A stretch of DNA of 47,660 nucleotides from Lachnospiraceae bacterium (lineage in GTDB: Bacteria > Bacillota_A > Clostridia > Lachnospirales > Lachnospiraceae): contig JAFZRD010000029.1 of the NCBI GenBank assembly GCA_017620055.1, forward strand, positions 1-47,660. The letters are read 5' to 3'. The translations under genes and the position numbers were made by a program. Every line of letters starts with the position of its first letter. Position 1 is the stretch's first letter. Below the pieces are notes generated by a model. The model worked only from the letters and a program-made list of their open reading frames with translations, was not told the DNA's origin and did not search any database. Below, piece by piece: positions 18,095-26,743 of the stretch.

Positions 18095-18128
18095 GGCACT
18101 TTGTTTAAACACAGTGTGACAAGATAAA

Positions 18129-18157
18129 ATTATACATTATTGTGGGAAAATCATCAA
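18129..18157 (-). promoter_or_regulatory. promoter of the sensor-kinase operon
   Basis: On the minus strand TTGATG (18152-18157) is followed after 17 bases by TATAAT (18129-18134). Spacing and -10 are consensus for the housekeeping sigma factor. Transcription should begin near 18122, giving a leader of about 28 bases to the ATG at 18094. It lies in the 70-base gap between the Cache-GGDEF gene and the first kinase. Confidence 0.75.
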
Positions 18158-18164
18158 GAAATCT

Positions 18165-19463
18165 TCAGTTTTCGACGGGCCCCTTGCAGTTGTCCCTGCC
18201 GGCCTCTTTTGCTTCGTAGACGGCCCTGTCCGCACGCTCGAGCACAGACTTGGGGCTTTCATCGGTCATTTCGAAGAATGCCAGTCCCGCCGAAGTAGTG
18301 ATTTTCCTGTTTTCACCGAGCTCCGGAATGGATATGGCTCTGACCGAATTGACTATCCTCTCTCCGAGGTTGGGGGCGATCTGTCTGTCGACATTATGAA
18401 GTACCGCGATGAACTCATCACCGCCCCATCTTATCACGCAATCACCGTCACGCAGGACATTTCTGACCGCATCAACGAATTCCCTGAGCACCCTGTCACC
18501 TATGTCGTGTCCGTGATTGTCATTGAACTGTTTGAAGTGATCGACATCAAGCATGACTATCATCGTAGAACTCCCCTGTTTGGCTCGCTCGAATTCCCGC
18601 TGAATGAGCTTTTCACCGTACGCTCTCGAATTGGCGCCCGTGACCGTATCCCAGTCGAGCTTCTCGCTCAGCTCCTTATGCTTCTTCTCGAATATCCGCC
18701 CGCTGATCCTCCTGTAAGAACTGAACATCAGGTACAGCAGTACCATCCATGTAAGAAATATGGCAGCCAGTACGAGTGCCTGTGATGTTCTCATGTTATC
18801 ACTCGCCTGTTGCTGGTAATGATCCAGATCGTCAAGATTGACGCCCATGCACACTATCCAGTCAAACCTGTCATAAAGTCTCGAGTATGTTTCCTTCTGT
18901 GTGACTTCATCGGAATCGAGCTTTTTAAAATCATACGTCAGGAATATCTCGCCATTCTCCTTAACCCCTTCAAGCTCGATCTCGTATGCTTTCACCCCGC
19001 TCTGGTTCACGGTCTCCGTCGAGAGAAGTTCCCCTTCCGTATCGGACAGATTGGGATGGATCAGACGGATGGCATAACCGTCTCCGCCGTTATAGTCAAG
19101 AACCTTCTGGACCCACATATACGTGCCGTCGACGTGTGTCTCGGAATAGATCTTGCGATACGCTATATCGTATATCGCCTCCTCGACCTCATCTTCACCC
19201 GCACCGGGATGCTCTGCGACATAAGAATCGGCACACTCGTCAAGATATGCGATCATGTTGTCCACATTCTCCTTGAGCATGCTCTTCTTAACCTCGAGCG
19301 TCGCATCGTATGTCATCTGTGCCGTTATAAGGGTTATCGCATATGAGAACAGGGCGACGAGCACCAGAGACACAACAAGGCCCACCACAATGTACGCGGT
19401 GAACCTTTTTTGTTCCGAACGGTTATTCTTTTCGGTGTTCTTTTCCTGATCCTTCCTGTCCAT
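18165..19463 (-). CDS. Cache-domain membrane diguanylate cyclase
   Basis: A 432-residue protein producing cyclic di-GMP. Helices at about 24-49 and 227-249 flank an extracellular Cache-type sensor whose core includes GTYMWVQKVLDYNGGDGYAI and FDWIVCMGVNLDDL. The GGDEF domain spans about 265-425 with the intact signature RWGGDEF (GGDEF at 347-351) and an RDGD inhibitory site five residues earlier. DVDHFKQFNDNHGHDIGD, the usual metal and GTP contact region, is complete. A GTG at 19490 would add nine residues, but that start lies upstream of the TATAAT at 19474-19479, so the ATG at 19463 is more likely. It is separated from the kinase operon by that operon's own promoter, yet its Cache sensor and cyclase output fit the same circuit. 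Confidence 0.92.
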   Translation of the reverse strand: MDRKDQEKNTEKNNRSEQKRFTAYIVVGLVVSLVLVALFSYAITLITAQMTYDATLEVKKSMLKENVDNMIAYLDECADSYVAEHPGAGEDEVEEAIYDIAYRKIYSETHVDGTYMWVQKVLDYNGGDGYAIRLIHPNLSDTEGELLSTETVNQSGVKAYEIELEGVKENGEIFLTYDFKKLDSDEVTQKETYSRLYDRFDWIVCMGVNLDDLDHYQQQASDNMRTSQALVLAAIFLTWMVLLYLMFSSYRRISGRIFEKKHKELSEKLDWDTVTGANSRAYGEKLIQREFERAKQGSSTMIVMLDVDHFKQFNDNHGHDIGDRVLREFVDAVRNVLRDGDCVIRWGGDEFIAVLHNVDRQIAPNLGERIVNSVRAISIPELGENRKITTSAGLAFFEMTDESPKSVLERADRAVYEAKEAGRDNCKGPVEN

Positions 19464-19473
19464 AACGCAGATT

Positions 19474-19482
19474 ATTATATCA
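19474..19482 (-). promoter_or_regulatory. extended -10 promoter of the Cache-GGDEF gene
   Basis: TGATATAAT on the minus strand is a perfect extended -10 (TGnTATAAT). No convincing -35 lies 16-18 bases upstream, as is common for this promoter type. The expected start site near 19467 leaves only a few bases before the ATG at 19463, so the transcript would be nearly leaderless. Confidence 0.5.
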
Positions 19483-19505
19483 CACCGCACGTGATTTTCA
19501 CACGA

Positions 19506-21806
19506 TCATTCCACTCCCTTTAAGGCATCCACCATGTCGATCGTTCTGACCTTTCCCGAAAACATGAAGTTGACGAACACGGACACTGCAAATGTTCCGA
19601 CGATCGAGATCATATATGTTGAAAAACTTATGATCGGGAACATATCCAGAGTATCCGAGACCGTTGTGCAGATCACGTACAGCATGAGCCAGCCGACATA
19701 AAGGCCGAGCCCAATACCTATGACCGTCAGCCATATGTTCTGTTTCTGAAGGATGTTCCTGATCTTTGACGACTTGAATCCCAGCACCTTGAGAGTTGCC
19801 ACCTCTCTTGTCTTCTCAACGAACGAGAGGACCCCGAGATTATACAGTACCACCACTCCGAGAAGGACCGCCGCGATGACCATGATGTATACCATCGCAT
19901 TGAGCATCTCCATCGTCTCCGAAAATGACCGTTTCATATCAGCTATATTAAGTACCGACGATACTTCGTCCTCATCGATAAGGTCCTTGGGAACACTCAT
20001 GTTCGTAAGTATCCCCGTCGGTCTGAACGTATACTCCATTCCTTCGTATACTGATCTGCGCATCGTTATACCCTGTATCGAGGGATCCCTGTATATCTGG
20101 TCCACCCGTGTGTACTGCCACTTATCGTCTCCGACAAGGTGCCACCTGACAAAATCACCTTCGCGAACACCGAGGAGCCCCGCCATCTTGTTTGTAATGG
20201 CAATACCGCTGTCGGCAAGTTTTACAGGGCGAAGGTCCTTGTCCTGTATATGGACATAGTTTCCCTTGTCTATGATCGTGGCGGACCCGCTCTTCTTGGC
20301 TTTCTCAGTCACGAATTCAACGCTCGTCTCTTCAATCATCTGTCCCGCATACTTCTCACACAGATCATAGGCATATCCGTATCCCGCATCCGCAGACAGC
20401 ATGATCTTGTTCCGGGCCGTCATCAGTTCACCGTACATCTTGTCCATAAGGCCGTTTATCGAGTCAAAGCAGCCGAAGCCGCACACGAGCAGCATCGCAC
20501 ATCCGACGACACCCATGATGCCCATCAGGCTTCTGAGCTTATTTCTCAGGACATCCCTTATGTTCCACTGCGTGGAAAAATCGAGGAGCAGCCACAGTCT
20601 GCTCTTCTCGAGTGCCGAATGACGTATCTTCTTCGGTGCGGGAGGCTTGAGCGTGACGGCAGGCGGATCCTTCAGCTCCTTGCGGCATGACAGGAAACTG
20701 ACAAGTGTCGATATGATTATCGCGACCACGGTCGCAACGACATCCGTGGATGTGATCTGCCCGTGAAGATCAGGTATAAGATAACTTCCCTCGAACATTC
20801 CGAGAATCCACGGCGGCATCGTAAGATAACCGATCCACGCACCCGCTATGCAGCCGGCGGCGCTTATCACAAACCCGTACGAAACATAGTGAAGCGTTAT
20901 CGAAGCCTTCGAAAAGCCCAGCGCTTTAAGCGTTCCGATCTGGGTTCTCTGGCTCGAAGTCACCCTCGCCATCGTTGTCACGATCCCCAGGAGCGCTATC
21001 GCGAGAAAAACCGACGAGAACATTCCGCCCATGGCACTATGCTGTTTGACCTCGGCATCAAATGTCGCAAAGCTTAAGTTCTGGTCCCTGTCAGTGACGG
21101 CTATGTCATCCCTGTCAAACGCCTTCTCAAGTCTTTCCTTGATGATGCTTATGTTCTCCTTGTCACTCATGTCATTCCTGACATCCACGATGAGCCGGTT
21201 GTATATGATATTTGCGGGATCGGGATACATTGATGACGGCATGAACGCCAGTCCGCACTTCTGATAGTTCGGATACATCATATCCGCTTCCGAAACGAAA
21301 TAAACGTAATCGGGGGCGTCTATAATTCCCTTTACGATACCCTCGACCGTGTTGCTGTCGATCTTGACGGAAAAAGTGTCCCCGACCTTTATCATGTTCT
21401 TGTGGCAGAACCACTCCTCCAGCCAGATACCTTCCTCCTCTTCGTTAAAAGGTTCTCCCTCATAGAGCATGAGGCCGTTTATCTCATTTGAATCCATGAA
21501 GTTGACATACATATACGCATTGTCGTATTTCTCGGCCGTTCCGGTAAGTGACAGACGTTTTTCGACATCGATCACACCGGTCGTCTTCTTCGCGGTCCGC
21601 ACGTCATCATCCGAAAAACCCGCGCCGGCTATCCATATATCGCACAGATTGTATTTGGAGTAATAAGCATCGGCTGCCGCAGCTGCGCCCGAACTTTCGG
21701 CGTTGATACCGACAAATACGAGCATGCCGAGAAGTGACATCAGAAATATAGATATGAACTGCGTTTTGTTTCTGCGCAGATCGCGCCACATTTTTCTGAT
21801 CAGCAT
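19506..21806 (-). CDS. FtsX-family ABC transporter permease
   Basis: A 766-residue permease of the MacB/FtsX type. An N-terminal helix (about 17-35) precedes a large extracellular domain. A first FtsX block near 260-375 contains IALLGIVTTMARVTSSQRTQ and GTLKALGFSKASI. A second helix near 425 precedes another extracellular domain, and a second FtsX block (about 640-760) contains REVATLKVLGFKSSKIRNIL. The paired TLKxLGF motifs are the coupling helices that contact the ATPase. Its ATG directly follows the ATPase stop. With the adaptor and ATPase it forms a tripartite-style exporter used in Bacillota for peptides, antibiotics or lipoproteins. There is no outer membrane partner. Substrate unknown. 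Confidence 0.93.
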   Translation of the reverse strand: MLIRKMWRDLRRNKTQFISIFLMSLLGMLVFVGINAESSGAAAAADAYYSKYNLCDIWIAGAGFSDDDVRTAKKTTGVIDVEKRLSLTGTAEKYDNAYMYVNFMDSNEINGLMLYEGEPFNEEEEGIWLEEWFCHKNMIKVGDTFSVKIDSNTVEGIVKGIIDAPDYVYFVSEADMMYPNYQKCGLAFMPSSMYPDPANIIYNRLIVDVRNDMSDKENISIIKERLEKAFDRDDIAVTDRDQNLSFATFDAEVKQHSAMGGMFSSVFLAIALLGIVTTMARVTSSQRTQIGTLKALGFSKASITLHYVSYGFVISAAGCIAGAWIGYLTMPPWILGMFEGSYLIPDLHGQITSTDVVATVVAIIISTLVSFLSCRKELKDPPAVTLKPPAPKKIRHSALEKSRLWLLLDFSTQWNIRDVLRNKLRSLMGIMGVVGCAMLLVCGFGCFDSINGLMDKMYGELMTARNKIMLSADAGYGYAYDLCEKYAGQMIEETSVEFVTEKAKKSGSATIIDKGNYVHIQDKDLRPVKLADSGIAITNKMAGLLGVREGDFVRWHLVGDDKWQYTRVDQIYRDPSIQGITMRRSVYEGMEYTFRPTGILTNMSVPKDLIDEDEVSSVLNIADMKRSFSETMEMLNAMVYIMVIAAVLLGVVVLYNLGVLSFVEKTREVATLKVLGFKSSKIRNILQKQNIWLTVIGIGLGLYVGWLMLYVICTTVSDTLDMFPIISFSTYMISIVGTFAVSVFVNFMFSGKVRTIDMVDALKGVE

Positions 21807-22577
21807 CTACCAGTACACCTCATCCGCATTCTTGGGAGAATCATTATGCACTATGCTCTCGATCCCTCCGTTCTTAACCCTGATCACGGTATCGGCAATA
21901 TCGGCAAAGAAGCTGTTGTGGGTGACCATCACAACGGTTCTCTTCTTCTCGCGGCTCATATCCTGAAGGAGTTTAAGCACCTCTTTTCCCGTACCGGTAT
22001 CAAGTGCTCCCGTCGGCTCATCGCACAGAAGGAGCCTTGGATTCTTGGCAACAGCTCTCGCTATAGATGTGCGCTGCTGTTCGCCTCCCGACATCTGCGA
22101 CGGGAACTGATGCATATGATCGGCCAGTCCGACTGCGGCAAGAGCCTCTTTCGGATCGGCGGTATCATCCTTTATGTCCTTCATCAGGGCGACATTCTCG
22201 TATGCCGTAAGCGTAGGGATAAGATTATAGAACTGAAATACGACACCGACATTCTCAGCCCTGTATTTTGTCAGCTGATTATCGGTAAAAGTTGTAAGAT
22301 CTTCTCCGTCAAACCATATATGCCCGCTCGAGGCGCTGTCCATACCTCCGAGGAGATTGAGGAGCGTACTCTTGCCGGCTCCCGACGGACCGAGTATGAC
22401 AACCATCTCGCCCTCATTGATCGTAAGGCTTGCATCCTTTAACGCATAGAACTCATAATCGCCCTGCGAGTATACTTTGCACACGTCCTTAAATTCAATA
22501 AGGGTATTGTTCTCCCTGTCAAGGTCGATTATCTCTATGTTTTCCTGCTTCTTCCTCTTTTTGAACAGCATGCTCAC
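21807..22577 (-). CDS. ABC transporter ATP-binding protein, LolD/MacB type
   Basis: A 256-residue ATPase that powers the FtsX-type permease encoded next. Walker A is GPSGAGKST near residue 60, the Q-loop is [12 protein letters not shown], the signature is [15 protein letters not shown], Walker B is [13 protein letters not shown], and the switch His is in VMVTHN. The phrase DEPTGALDT is diagnostic of the MacB/LolD/FtsE branch. A 25-residue charged N-terminal extension ([18 protein letters not shown]) is slightly longer than usual. The gene overlaps the adaptor stop by four bases (ATGA) and abuts the permease, so the three proteins are made together. Confidence 0.95.
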   Translation of the reverse strand: MSMLFKKRKKQENIEIIDLDRENNTLIEFKDVCKVYSQGDYEFYALKDASLTINEGEMVVILGPSGAGKSTLLNLLGGMDSASSGHIWFDGEDLTTFTDNQLTKYRAENVGVVFQFYNLIPTLTAYENVALMKDIKDDTADPKEALAAVGLADHMHQFPSQMSGGEQQRTSIARAVAKNPRLLLCDEPTGALDTGTGKEVLKLLQDMSREKKRTVVMVTHNSFFADIADTVIRVKNGGIESIVHNDSPKNADEVYW

Positions 22578-24025
22578 TCCGGTCTTGCCTGTGCTTTTTC
22601 TCCGACGCGGTCATCGGTAACGGCATCGGTTATGACTACGCTTCCTTCCCGAAGTCCGTTAACAACTTCGACCGTCTCATCCGATCTGACTCCGGTAGTG
22701 ATGTATTGTTTCTTCACGACTCCGTCTTCGATCAGGTAACAGTAGTCGCCGAAATCATCCGTATAGCAGGCTTCGGATGAGATGGTGAGAACCTTTTCCT
22801 TTTCCTCGGTGTATATGGTCACGTCAGCTTCGAGTCCGAGGTATACATGCTCGTCCGGTTCATCAAACTTAACATATACGGTCACCTTCGCCTTATCCGA
22901 CTTGTTCGCCTGTGCTATCCTCAGTATCCGCGTTACGCTTCCCGAATAGGTGTTTCCGGCTATCCTTATCTCGGCTCTCTGTCCGGGTTCGATCTTGCCG
23001 ATGTCATACTTGGATATACCGACATCAACCTTGATATTATTGCTGTCCTCCACCGTAAAGAGAGGGGTACCCTTCGCCACGACCGTACCGGCCTTTATGA
23101 AGCTCTCGGTAACGATCCCGTCATAATCTATCGTAACGCCCGAATCGGCTTTCCTTAAGTTGTCCTCGGCCGTGACCACGGACAGTTCCGACAGATCATA
23201 CGAATTGCGTAGCTGCTCTTTCTGGTATTTGTTGAGTATCTGATTCTCATATGTGTTCTTGAGTGTTGAAGTCTCCGTCCAGTTACGCATAATATCGGAC
23301 ATCCAGTTCCCGTTCAGAACAGTTTGTGCATATTCTTCAGGCGGCAGATTTGAAGGAGGGAGAGCTGCGAGATCGTAATTGAGATCCCCTATCTTCTTGT
23401 TCAGTTTCTCTATATCCTCCATGAGTTCATCCGCCGTATCGATATCAAACTCAGCCTGCGCCTTCTGAAGTTCAAGAGTCTTCGTGTTAACCTCGGCGGT
23501 CTTTTCCGCTATCTGCTTATTGAGTCCCTGGGCTATACAGTTCACATCCCAGTTCTCCTGATACTGTCCCTGGTCGATGTAATCATTTGCCTGTCTGAAA
23601 AGAGCATATGTGTTCCTGTATACTTCTATATCCGAAGCAGCCTTGTTGTACTTCGCCTGATTGTTGTTACTCGCCTGGACCTGGCCGTTCATCGTGTTCT
23701 CAGCCGACTTGGCGGAAAGCTGCGCCTGACTGAGTGCCGTCAGGAGATCCTCGGCATCGTATCCGACAACTTTCTGTCCTTTCGTGACCGCATCCCCGAC
23801 CTTCAATTCATAATAGCTGACGGGAGCCGTAACGGCTGCGCAGTATGTCCTGCTTTCCTCGCCATGTACTTCTCCCGTCGCCTCTACTTCTTCCGATACA
23901 CCTGTGTATTTTGCGGTATCCGTGTTGTATTCTTTCGCGCCTCCCATAAATGCGGTCATCATTATCCCGCCTCCGGCAAGGGCGGCTATCATCCCGCCTC
24001 CGATCAGGAACTTCTTTGCTTCCAT
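22574..24025 (-). CDS. HlyD/MacA-type efflux adaptor protein
   Basis: A 483-residue membrane fusion protein. An N-terminal helix (about 6-27) anchors it. A split biotinyl-lipoyl domain (YYELKVGDAVTKGQKVVGYD and SGVTIDYDGIVTESFIKAGT) flanks a long helical hairpin, about residues 95-310, rich in Gln, Lys and Glu. Beta-barrel and membrane-proximal domains follow (GQRAEIRIAGNTYSGSVTRI, then VVNGLREGSVVIT). Such adaptors couple MacB-like permeases to substrate capture. It is the first gene of the efflux operon, with AGAGG eight bases before the ATG and a near-consensus promoter upstream. Two palindromes cover the expected transcription start, so repression by an unlinked regulator is likely. Confidence 0.92.
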   Translation of the reverse strand: MEAKKFLIGGGMIAALAGGGIMMTAFMGGAKEYNTDTAKYTGVSEEVEATGEVHGEESRTYCAAVTAPVSYYELKVGDAVTKGQKVVGYDAEDLLTALSQAQLSAKSAENTMNGQVQASNNNQAKYNKAASDIEVYRNTYALFRQANDYIDQGQYQENWDVNCIAQGLNKQIAEKTAEVNTKTLELQKAQAEFDIDTADELMEDIEKLNKKIGDLNYDLAALPPSNLPPEEYAQTVLNGNWMSDIMRNWTETSTLKNTYENQILNKYQKEQLRNSYDLSELSVVTAEDNLRKADSGVTIDYDGIVTESFIKAGTVVAKGTPLFTVEDSNNIKVDVGISKYDIGKIEPGQRAEIRIAGNTYSGSVTRILRIAQANKSDKAKVTVYVKFDEPDEHVYLGLEADVTIYTEEKEKVLTISSEACYTDDFGDYCYLIEDGVVKKQYITTGVRSDETVEVVNGLREGSVVITDAVTDDRVGEKAQARPE

Positions 24026-24047
24026 ACACGTTTCCTCTCTGACCTAC

Positions 24048-24062
24048 AACATGTCTCATGTT
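24048..24062. promoter_or_regulatory. palindrome downstream of the efflux promoter
   Basis: AACATG-TCT-CATGTT is a perfect six-base inverted repeat around a three-base centre. It begins where the adjacent palindrome ends, sharing three bases, and lies in the untranslated leader of the efflux operon. It could be a second regulator half-site or a weak hairpin in the leader. Confidence 0.45.
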
Positions 24063-24075
24063 AGTACATGCTAAC
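24060..24075. promoter_or_regulatory. candidate operator over the efflux start site
   Basis: GTTAG-N6-CTAAC is a perfect five-base inverted repeat. It covers about +2 to +17 relative to the start site predicted from the -10 at 24084-24089, a position from which a bound dimer would block transcription. The form suits MarR- or DtxR-like repressors, but no regulator gene lies nearby. Confidence 0.5.
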
Positions 24076-24083
24076 TGTGAGGT

Positions 24084-24112
24084 ATTTTATTCCAAGTTGT
24101 GATTTTTGTCAA
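24084..24112 (-). promoter_or_regulatory. promoter of the efflux operon
   Basis: On the minus strand TTGACA (24107-24112) is followed after exactly 17 bases by TAAAAT (24084-24089). Only one -10 base departs from the consensus. Its -35 lies about 12 bases from the -10 of the divergent feoAB promoter, so the two polymerases may compete. Confidence 0.8.
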
Positions 24113-24120
24113 GTACAATG

Positions 24121-24129
24121 TGCTATAAT
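24121..24129 (+). promoter_or_regulatory. extended -10 promoter of feoAB
   Basis: TGCTATAAT matches the extended -10 (TGnTATAAT) exactly. No -35 with normal spacing is seen; the nearest candidate, TTGTCA at 24106-24111, is only 12 bases away. The predicted start near 24136 gives a leader of about 22 bases with no room for a riboswitch. Confidence 0.6.
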
Positions 24130-24145
24130 ATCGTCAGATCATTTC

Positions 24146-24150
24146 GGAGG
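24146..24150 (+). promoter_or_regulatory. ribosome binding site deciding the feoAB start
   Basis: GGAGG stands seven bases before the ATG at 24158 but only one base before the ATG at 24152, and far from the first in-frame start at 24068. That first start would also lie upstream of the promoter. The site therefore fixes translation at 24158. Confidence 0.75.
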
Positions 24151-24157
24151 CATGGAT

Positions 24158-26506
24158 ATGACGCTAGGTGAACTTAAGATAGGACAGACGTGTCTGATAA
24201 CCGCGGTAAACGGCGAAGGCGCCCTTCGGCAGCACTTTCTCGATATGGGCATAATTCCGGGAGCCGAGATGACATTTGTCAAGACCGCACCTCTCGGCGA
24301 CCCGATGGAATTCATGATTCACGGATACAGCCTTACCCTTAGAGTCGCAGAGGCTTCACAAATAGAAGCCGATCCCGCTGCGGGCCCTTCAGAGGAACAG
24401 GAAACGGTCGCAAACGACCGTGGCAGGAAGACCGAACATCCCGGTCTCGGTGAAGGCGGAAGATACCATGTCAAAGGCGACGGCGAGCCTCTTCCCGATG
24501 ACACGGTACTGACATTTGCTCTCGTCGGAAACCAGAACTGCGGCAAGACAACACTCTTCAACCAGCTGACCGGTTCGAACCAGCACGTCGGAAACTTCCC
24601 GGGTGTGACCGTCGAACGCAAGGACGGTGTGATAAGAGGATATCCGAACACAAGAGTCACCGATCTTCCCGGCATCTATTCGATGTCACCGTATACGAGC
24701 GAAGAAATTGTATCCAGGAACTTCGTTCTGTCAAACAGACCCCATGCAATCATCAATATAATAGACGCGACAAACATAGAGCGTAATCTCTATCTGACAA
24801 TGCAGCTGCTCGAAATGGGTATGCCGATGGTAGTCGCACTCAATATGATGGATGAGATCAGGAATAATCACGGGCATATCGACGTTAACCTTATGGAGGA
24901 AATGCTCGGCGTACCCGTCATCCCGATATCAGCCTCAAAGAACGAAGGTGTTGATGAGCTCATCCGCCACAGCATACATATCGCTCACTTCCAGGAACGT
25001 CCTCCCAGACAGGACTTTTGTGACGAGAACGATCATGACGGTGCCGTTCACAGATGCTTACATGCCGTTGTGCACCTTATAGAGGATCACGCCAAAAGAG
25101 CCGGTATTCCCGTACGGTTTGCCGCCTCCAAAGTCATAGAGAACGACCATCTTGTTCTTGAACAGCTGGGCCTTGACGGGAACGAGAAAGAGATGCTCGA
25201 ACATATAACAATGCAGATGGAGACCGAACGCGGACTTGACAGAAGCGCGGCCATCGCCGACATGAGATATGCGTTCATAAACAGGATATGCAAAGCTGCG
25301 GTCACGAAGCCCCGCGAGACGAAGGAGCATGCAAGGTCAGCGAGGATCGACCGCGTACTTACCGGGCGCTTTACCGCCATTCCGATGTTCATACTGATCA
25401 TGGGTGCGGTATTCTTCCTGACGTTCAACGTTATCGGCAAATTCCTGCAGTATGTTCTCGATCTCGGTGTTACCGCGCTCTCGGCCAGGTGCGATGCTCT
25501 CCTGTCCGGCCTCTCTGTCAACCCCGCGATCCACAGCCTGATCATAGACGGGATATTTACCGGCGTCGGCTCGGTCATAAGTTTCCTTCCGGTCATCGTT
25601 ACGCTGTTCTTCTTCCTGTCGCTTTTGGAGGACAGCGGTTATATCGCGAGAGTCGCATTCTTCATGGACAAGATTCTTCGTAAGATAGGTCTGTCCGGCC
25701 GCAGCATCGTACCTCTTCTAATAGGATTCGGATGTTCGGTGCCCGCCGTCATGTCCACACGCACACTCCCGAGTGACCGTGACCGGAAGATGACTATCCT
25801 CCTCACTCCGTTCATGAGCTGCAGCGCAAAGGTACCCATCTTTGCATTCTTTGTGAACGCGTTCTTCAAAGGGCGCGGCGGTCTCGTGATGCTCGGGCTC
25901 TATCTTCTCAGCATCCTGATAGGTATAATCGTCGCTCTCTTCTACGGTAATACGATATTTCGTGGCGATGCGGTACCGTTCGTAATGGAACTTCCCAACT
26001 ACAGACTTCCCGGTATCAAAAACACGGGCCAGCTCCTGTGGGAAAAAGCCAAGGACTTTCTGTCCAGGGCCTTCACCATCATTCTGCTGGCCTCGATAAT
26101 CATATGGTTCTTAAAGAGTTTTGATATTCACCTGAATCTTGTCGCCGATTCCGGTTCAAGCATTCTGGCGAAGATATCCGGGTTCATCGCACCTGCCCTG
26201 GCTCCCGTGGGACTCGGTGACTGGCGCATCTGTACGGCACTCATCGGCGGGTTCATGGCCAAAGAAAGTGTCGTCTCGACCCTTCAGGTACTGTTCGGAA
26301 GCTCTTCGCCGGTCACATCCGTGATCAGCACAGGCTCCGCACTTTCACTCCTCGTATTCAGTCTGCTCTACACTCCGTGTGTTGCGGCGATCGCAACGAT
26401 CCGCAGAGAGATGGGGCGAAGATGGGCTGTCGGTGTCGTCGTGTGGCAGTGTATGATCGCCTGGGTGGCGGCATTTGTCGTCCACGTGATAACCCGGCTG
26501 TTCTGA
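24158..26506 (+). CDS. feoB: ferrous iron transporter, FeoA-FeoB fusion
   Basis: A 782-residue protein importing Fe2+ across the membrane. Residues 1-73 are a FeoA (SH3-like) domain: TLGELKIGQTCLITAV and FLDMGIIPGAEMTF. A linker of about 40 charged residues follows. The FeoB G domain has G1 GNQNCGKTT (124-132), G3 DLPG (169-172), G4 NMMD (229-232) and G5 SAS (258-260). The membrane domain carries the Gate motifs with the conserved cysteines, GFGCSVPAVMSTRTL and LTPFMSCSAKVPIFA, and ends in TPCVAAIATIRREMG. It is the only plus-strand gene and stands alone, with its own extended -10 promoter and no FeoC. Fused FeoA-FeoB is known in some Bacillota. Its 3' end meets a minus-strand gene five bases away with no terminator between. 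Confidence 0.95.
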   Translation: MTLGELKIGQTCLITAVNGEGALRQHFLDMGIIPGAEMTFVKTAPLGDPMEFMIHGYSLTLRVAEASQIEADPAAGPSEEQETVANDRGRKTEHPGLGEGGRYHVKGDGEPLPDDTVLTFALVGNQNCGKTTLFNQLTGSNQHVGNFPGVTVERKDGVIRGYPNTRVTDLPGIYSMSPYTSEEIVSRNFVLSNRPHAIINIIDATNIERNLYLTMQLLEMGMPMVVALNMMDEIRNNHGHIDVNLMEEMLGVPVIPISASKNEGVDELIRHSIHIAHFQERPPRQDFCDENDHDGAVHRCLHAVVHLIEDHAKRAGIPVRFAASKVIENDHLVLEQLGLDGNEKEMLEHITMQMETERGLDRSAAIADMRYAFINRICKAAVTKPRETKEHARSARIDRVLTGRFTAIPMFILIMGAVFFLTFNVIGKFLQYVLDLGVTALSARCDALLSGLSVNPAIHSLIIDGIFTGVGSVISFLPVIVTLFFFLSLLEDSGYIARVAFFMDKILRKIGLSGRSIVPLLIGFGCSVPAVMSTRTLPSDRDRKMTILLTPFMSCSAKVPIFAFFVNAFFKGRGGLVMLGLYLLSILIGIIVALFYGNTIFRGDAVPFVMELPNYRLPGIKNTGQLLWEKAKDFLSRAFTIILLASIIIWFLKSFDIHLNLVADSGSSILAKISGFIAPALAPVGLGDWRICTALIGGFMAKESVVSTLQVLFGSSSPVTSVISTGSALSLLVFSLLYTPCVAAIATIRREMGRRWAVGVVVWQCMIAWVAAFVVHVITRLF

Positions 26507-26511
26507 TGTTC

Positions 26512-26742
26512 CTACATCATCTCCTTGAGGGATGCGAAAAGTTCTATATCCGACTGACAGACCTGCATGTTTGTCGTGACGGCTTCTTCACCGGGACGCG
26601 TGACTGTTATCTCTATCACCGTCCCTTCCGGCATTCCCGTTTTGAGAAAATGCGCGATAAAGGCTGCAAACTTCGGATGCGTGCTTCTGAACGAGTTGAT
26701 CGCACCGAGAAGCTTGATGGCGCCCTGCGGATTCATGTTCAT
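26512..26742 (-). CDS. small hypothetical protein ending the sugar cluster
   Basis: A 76-residue protein without membrane segment or recognised domain. The N-terminal half is helical (GAIKLLGAINSFRSTHPKFAAFIAHFLK) and the middle reads GTVIEITVTRPGEEAVTTNMQV, suggesting two beta strands before a final helix. A GGGAG site five bases before the ATG lies inside the end of the aminotransferase gene, and only one base separates the two genes, so it is very likely translated as the last gene of the cluster. It converges with feoB across a five-base gap. No function can be given. Confidence 0.7.
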   Translation of the reverse strand: MNMNPQGAIKLLGAINSFRSTHPKFAAFIAHFLKTGMPEGTVIEITVTRPGEEAVTTNMQVCQSDIELFASLKEMM

Positions 26743-26743
26743 G

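Noticed and set aside
19506..24025. Efflux operon as a bacitracin-type (BceAB) resistance module
   Set aside because: BceAB systems have no HlyD-type adaptor and their permease has ten helices with one large loop. Here an adaptor is present, the permease has two FtsX blocks, and no paired two-component regulator is adjacent.
24068..24157. Longer N-terminus for FeoAB starting at 24068
   Set aside because: The extension begins upstream of the predicted -10 and lacks a ribosome binding site, while GGAGG is correctly placed for the ATG at 24158.
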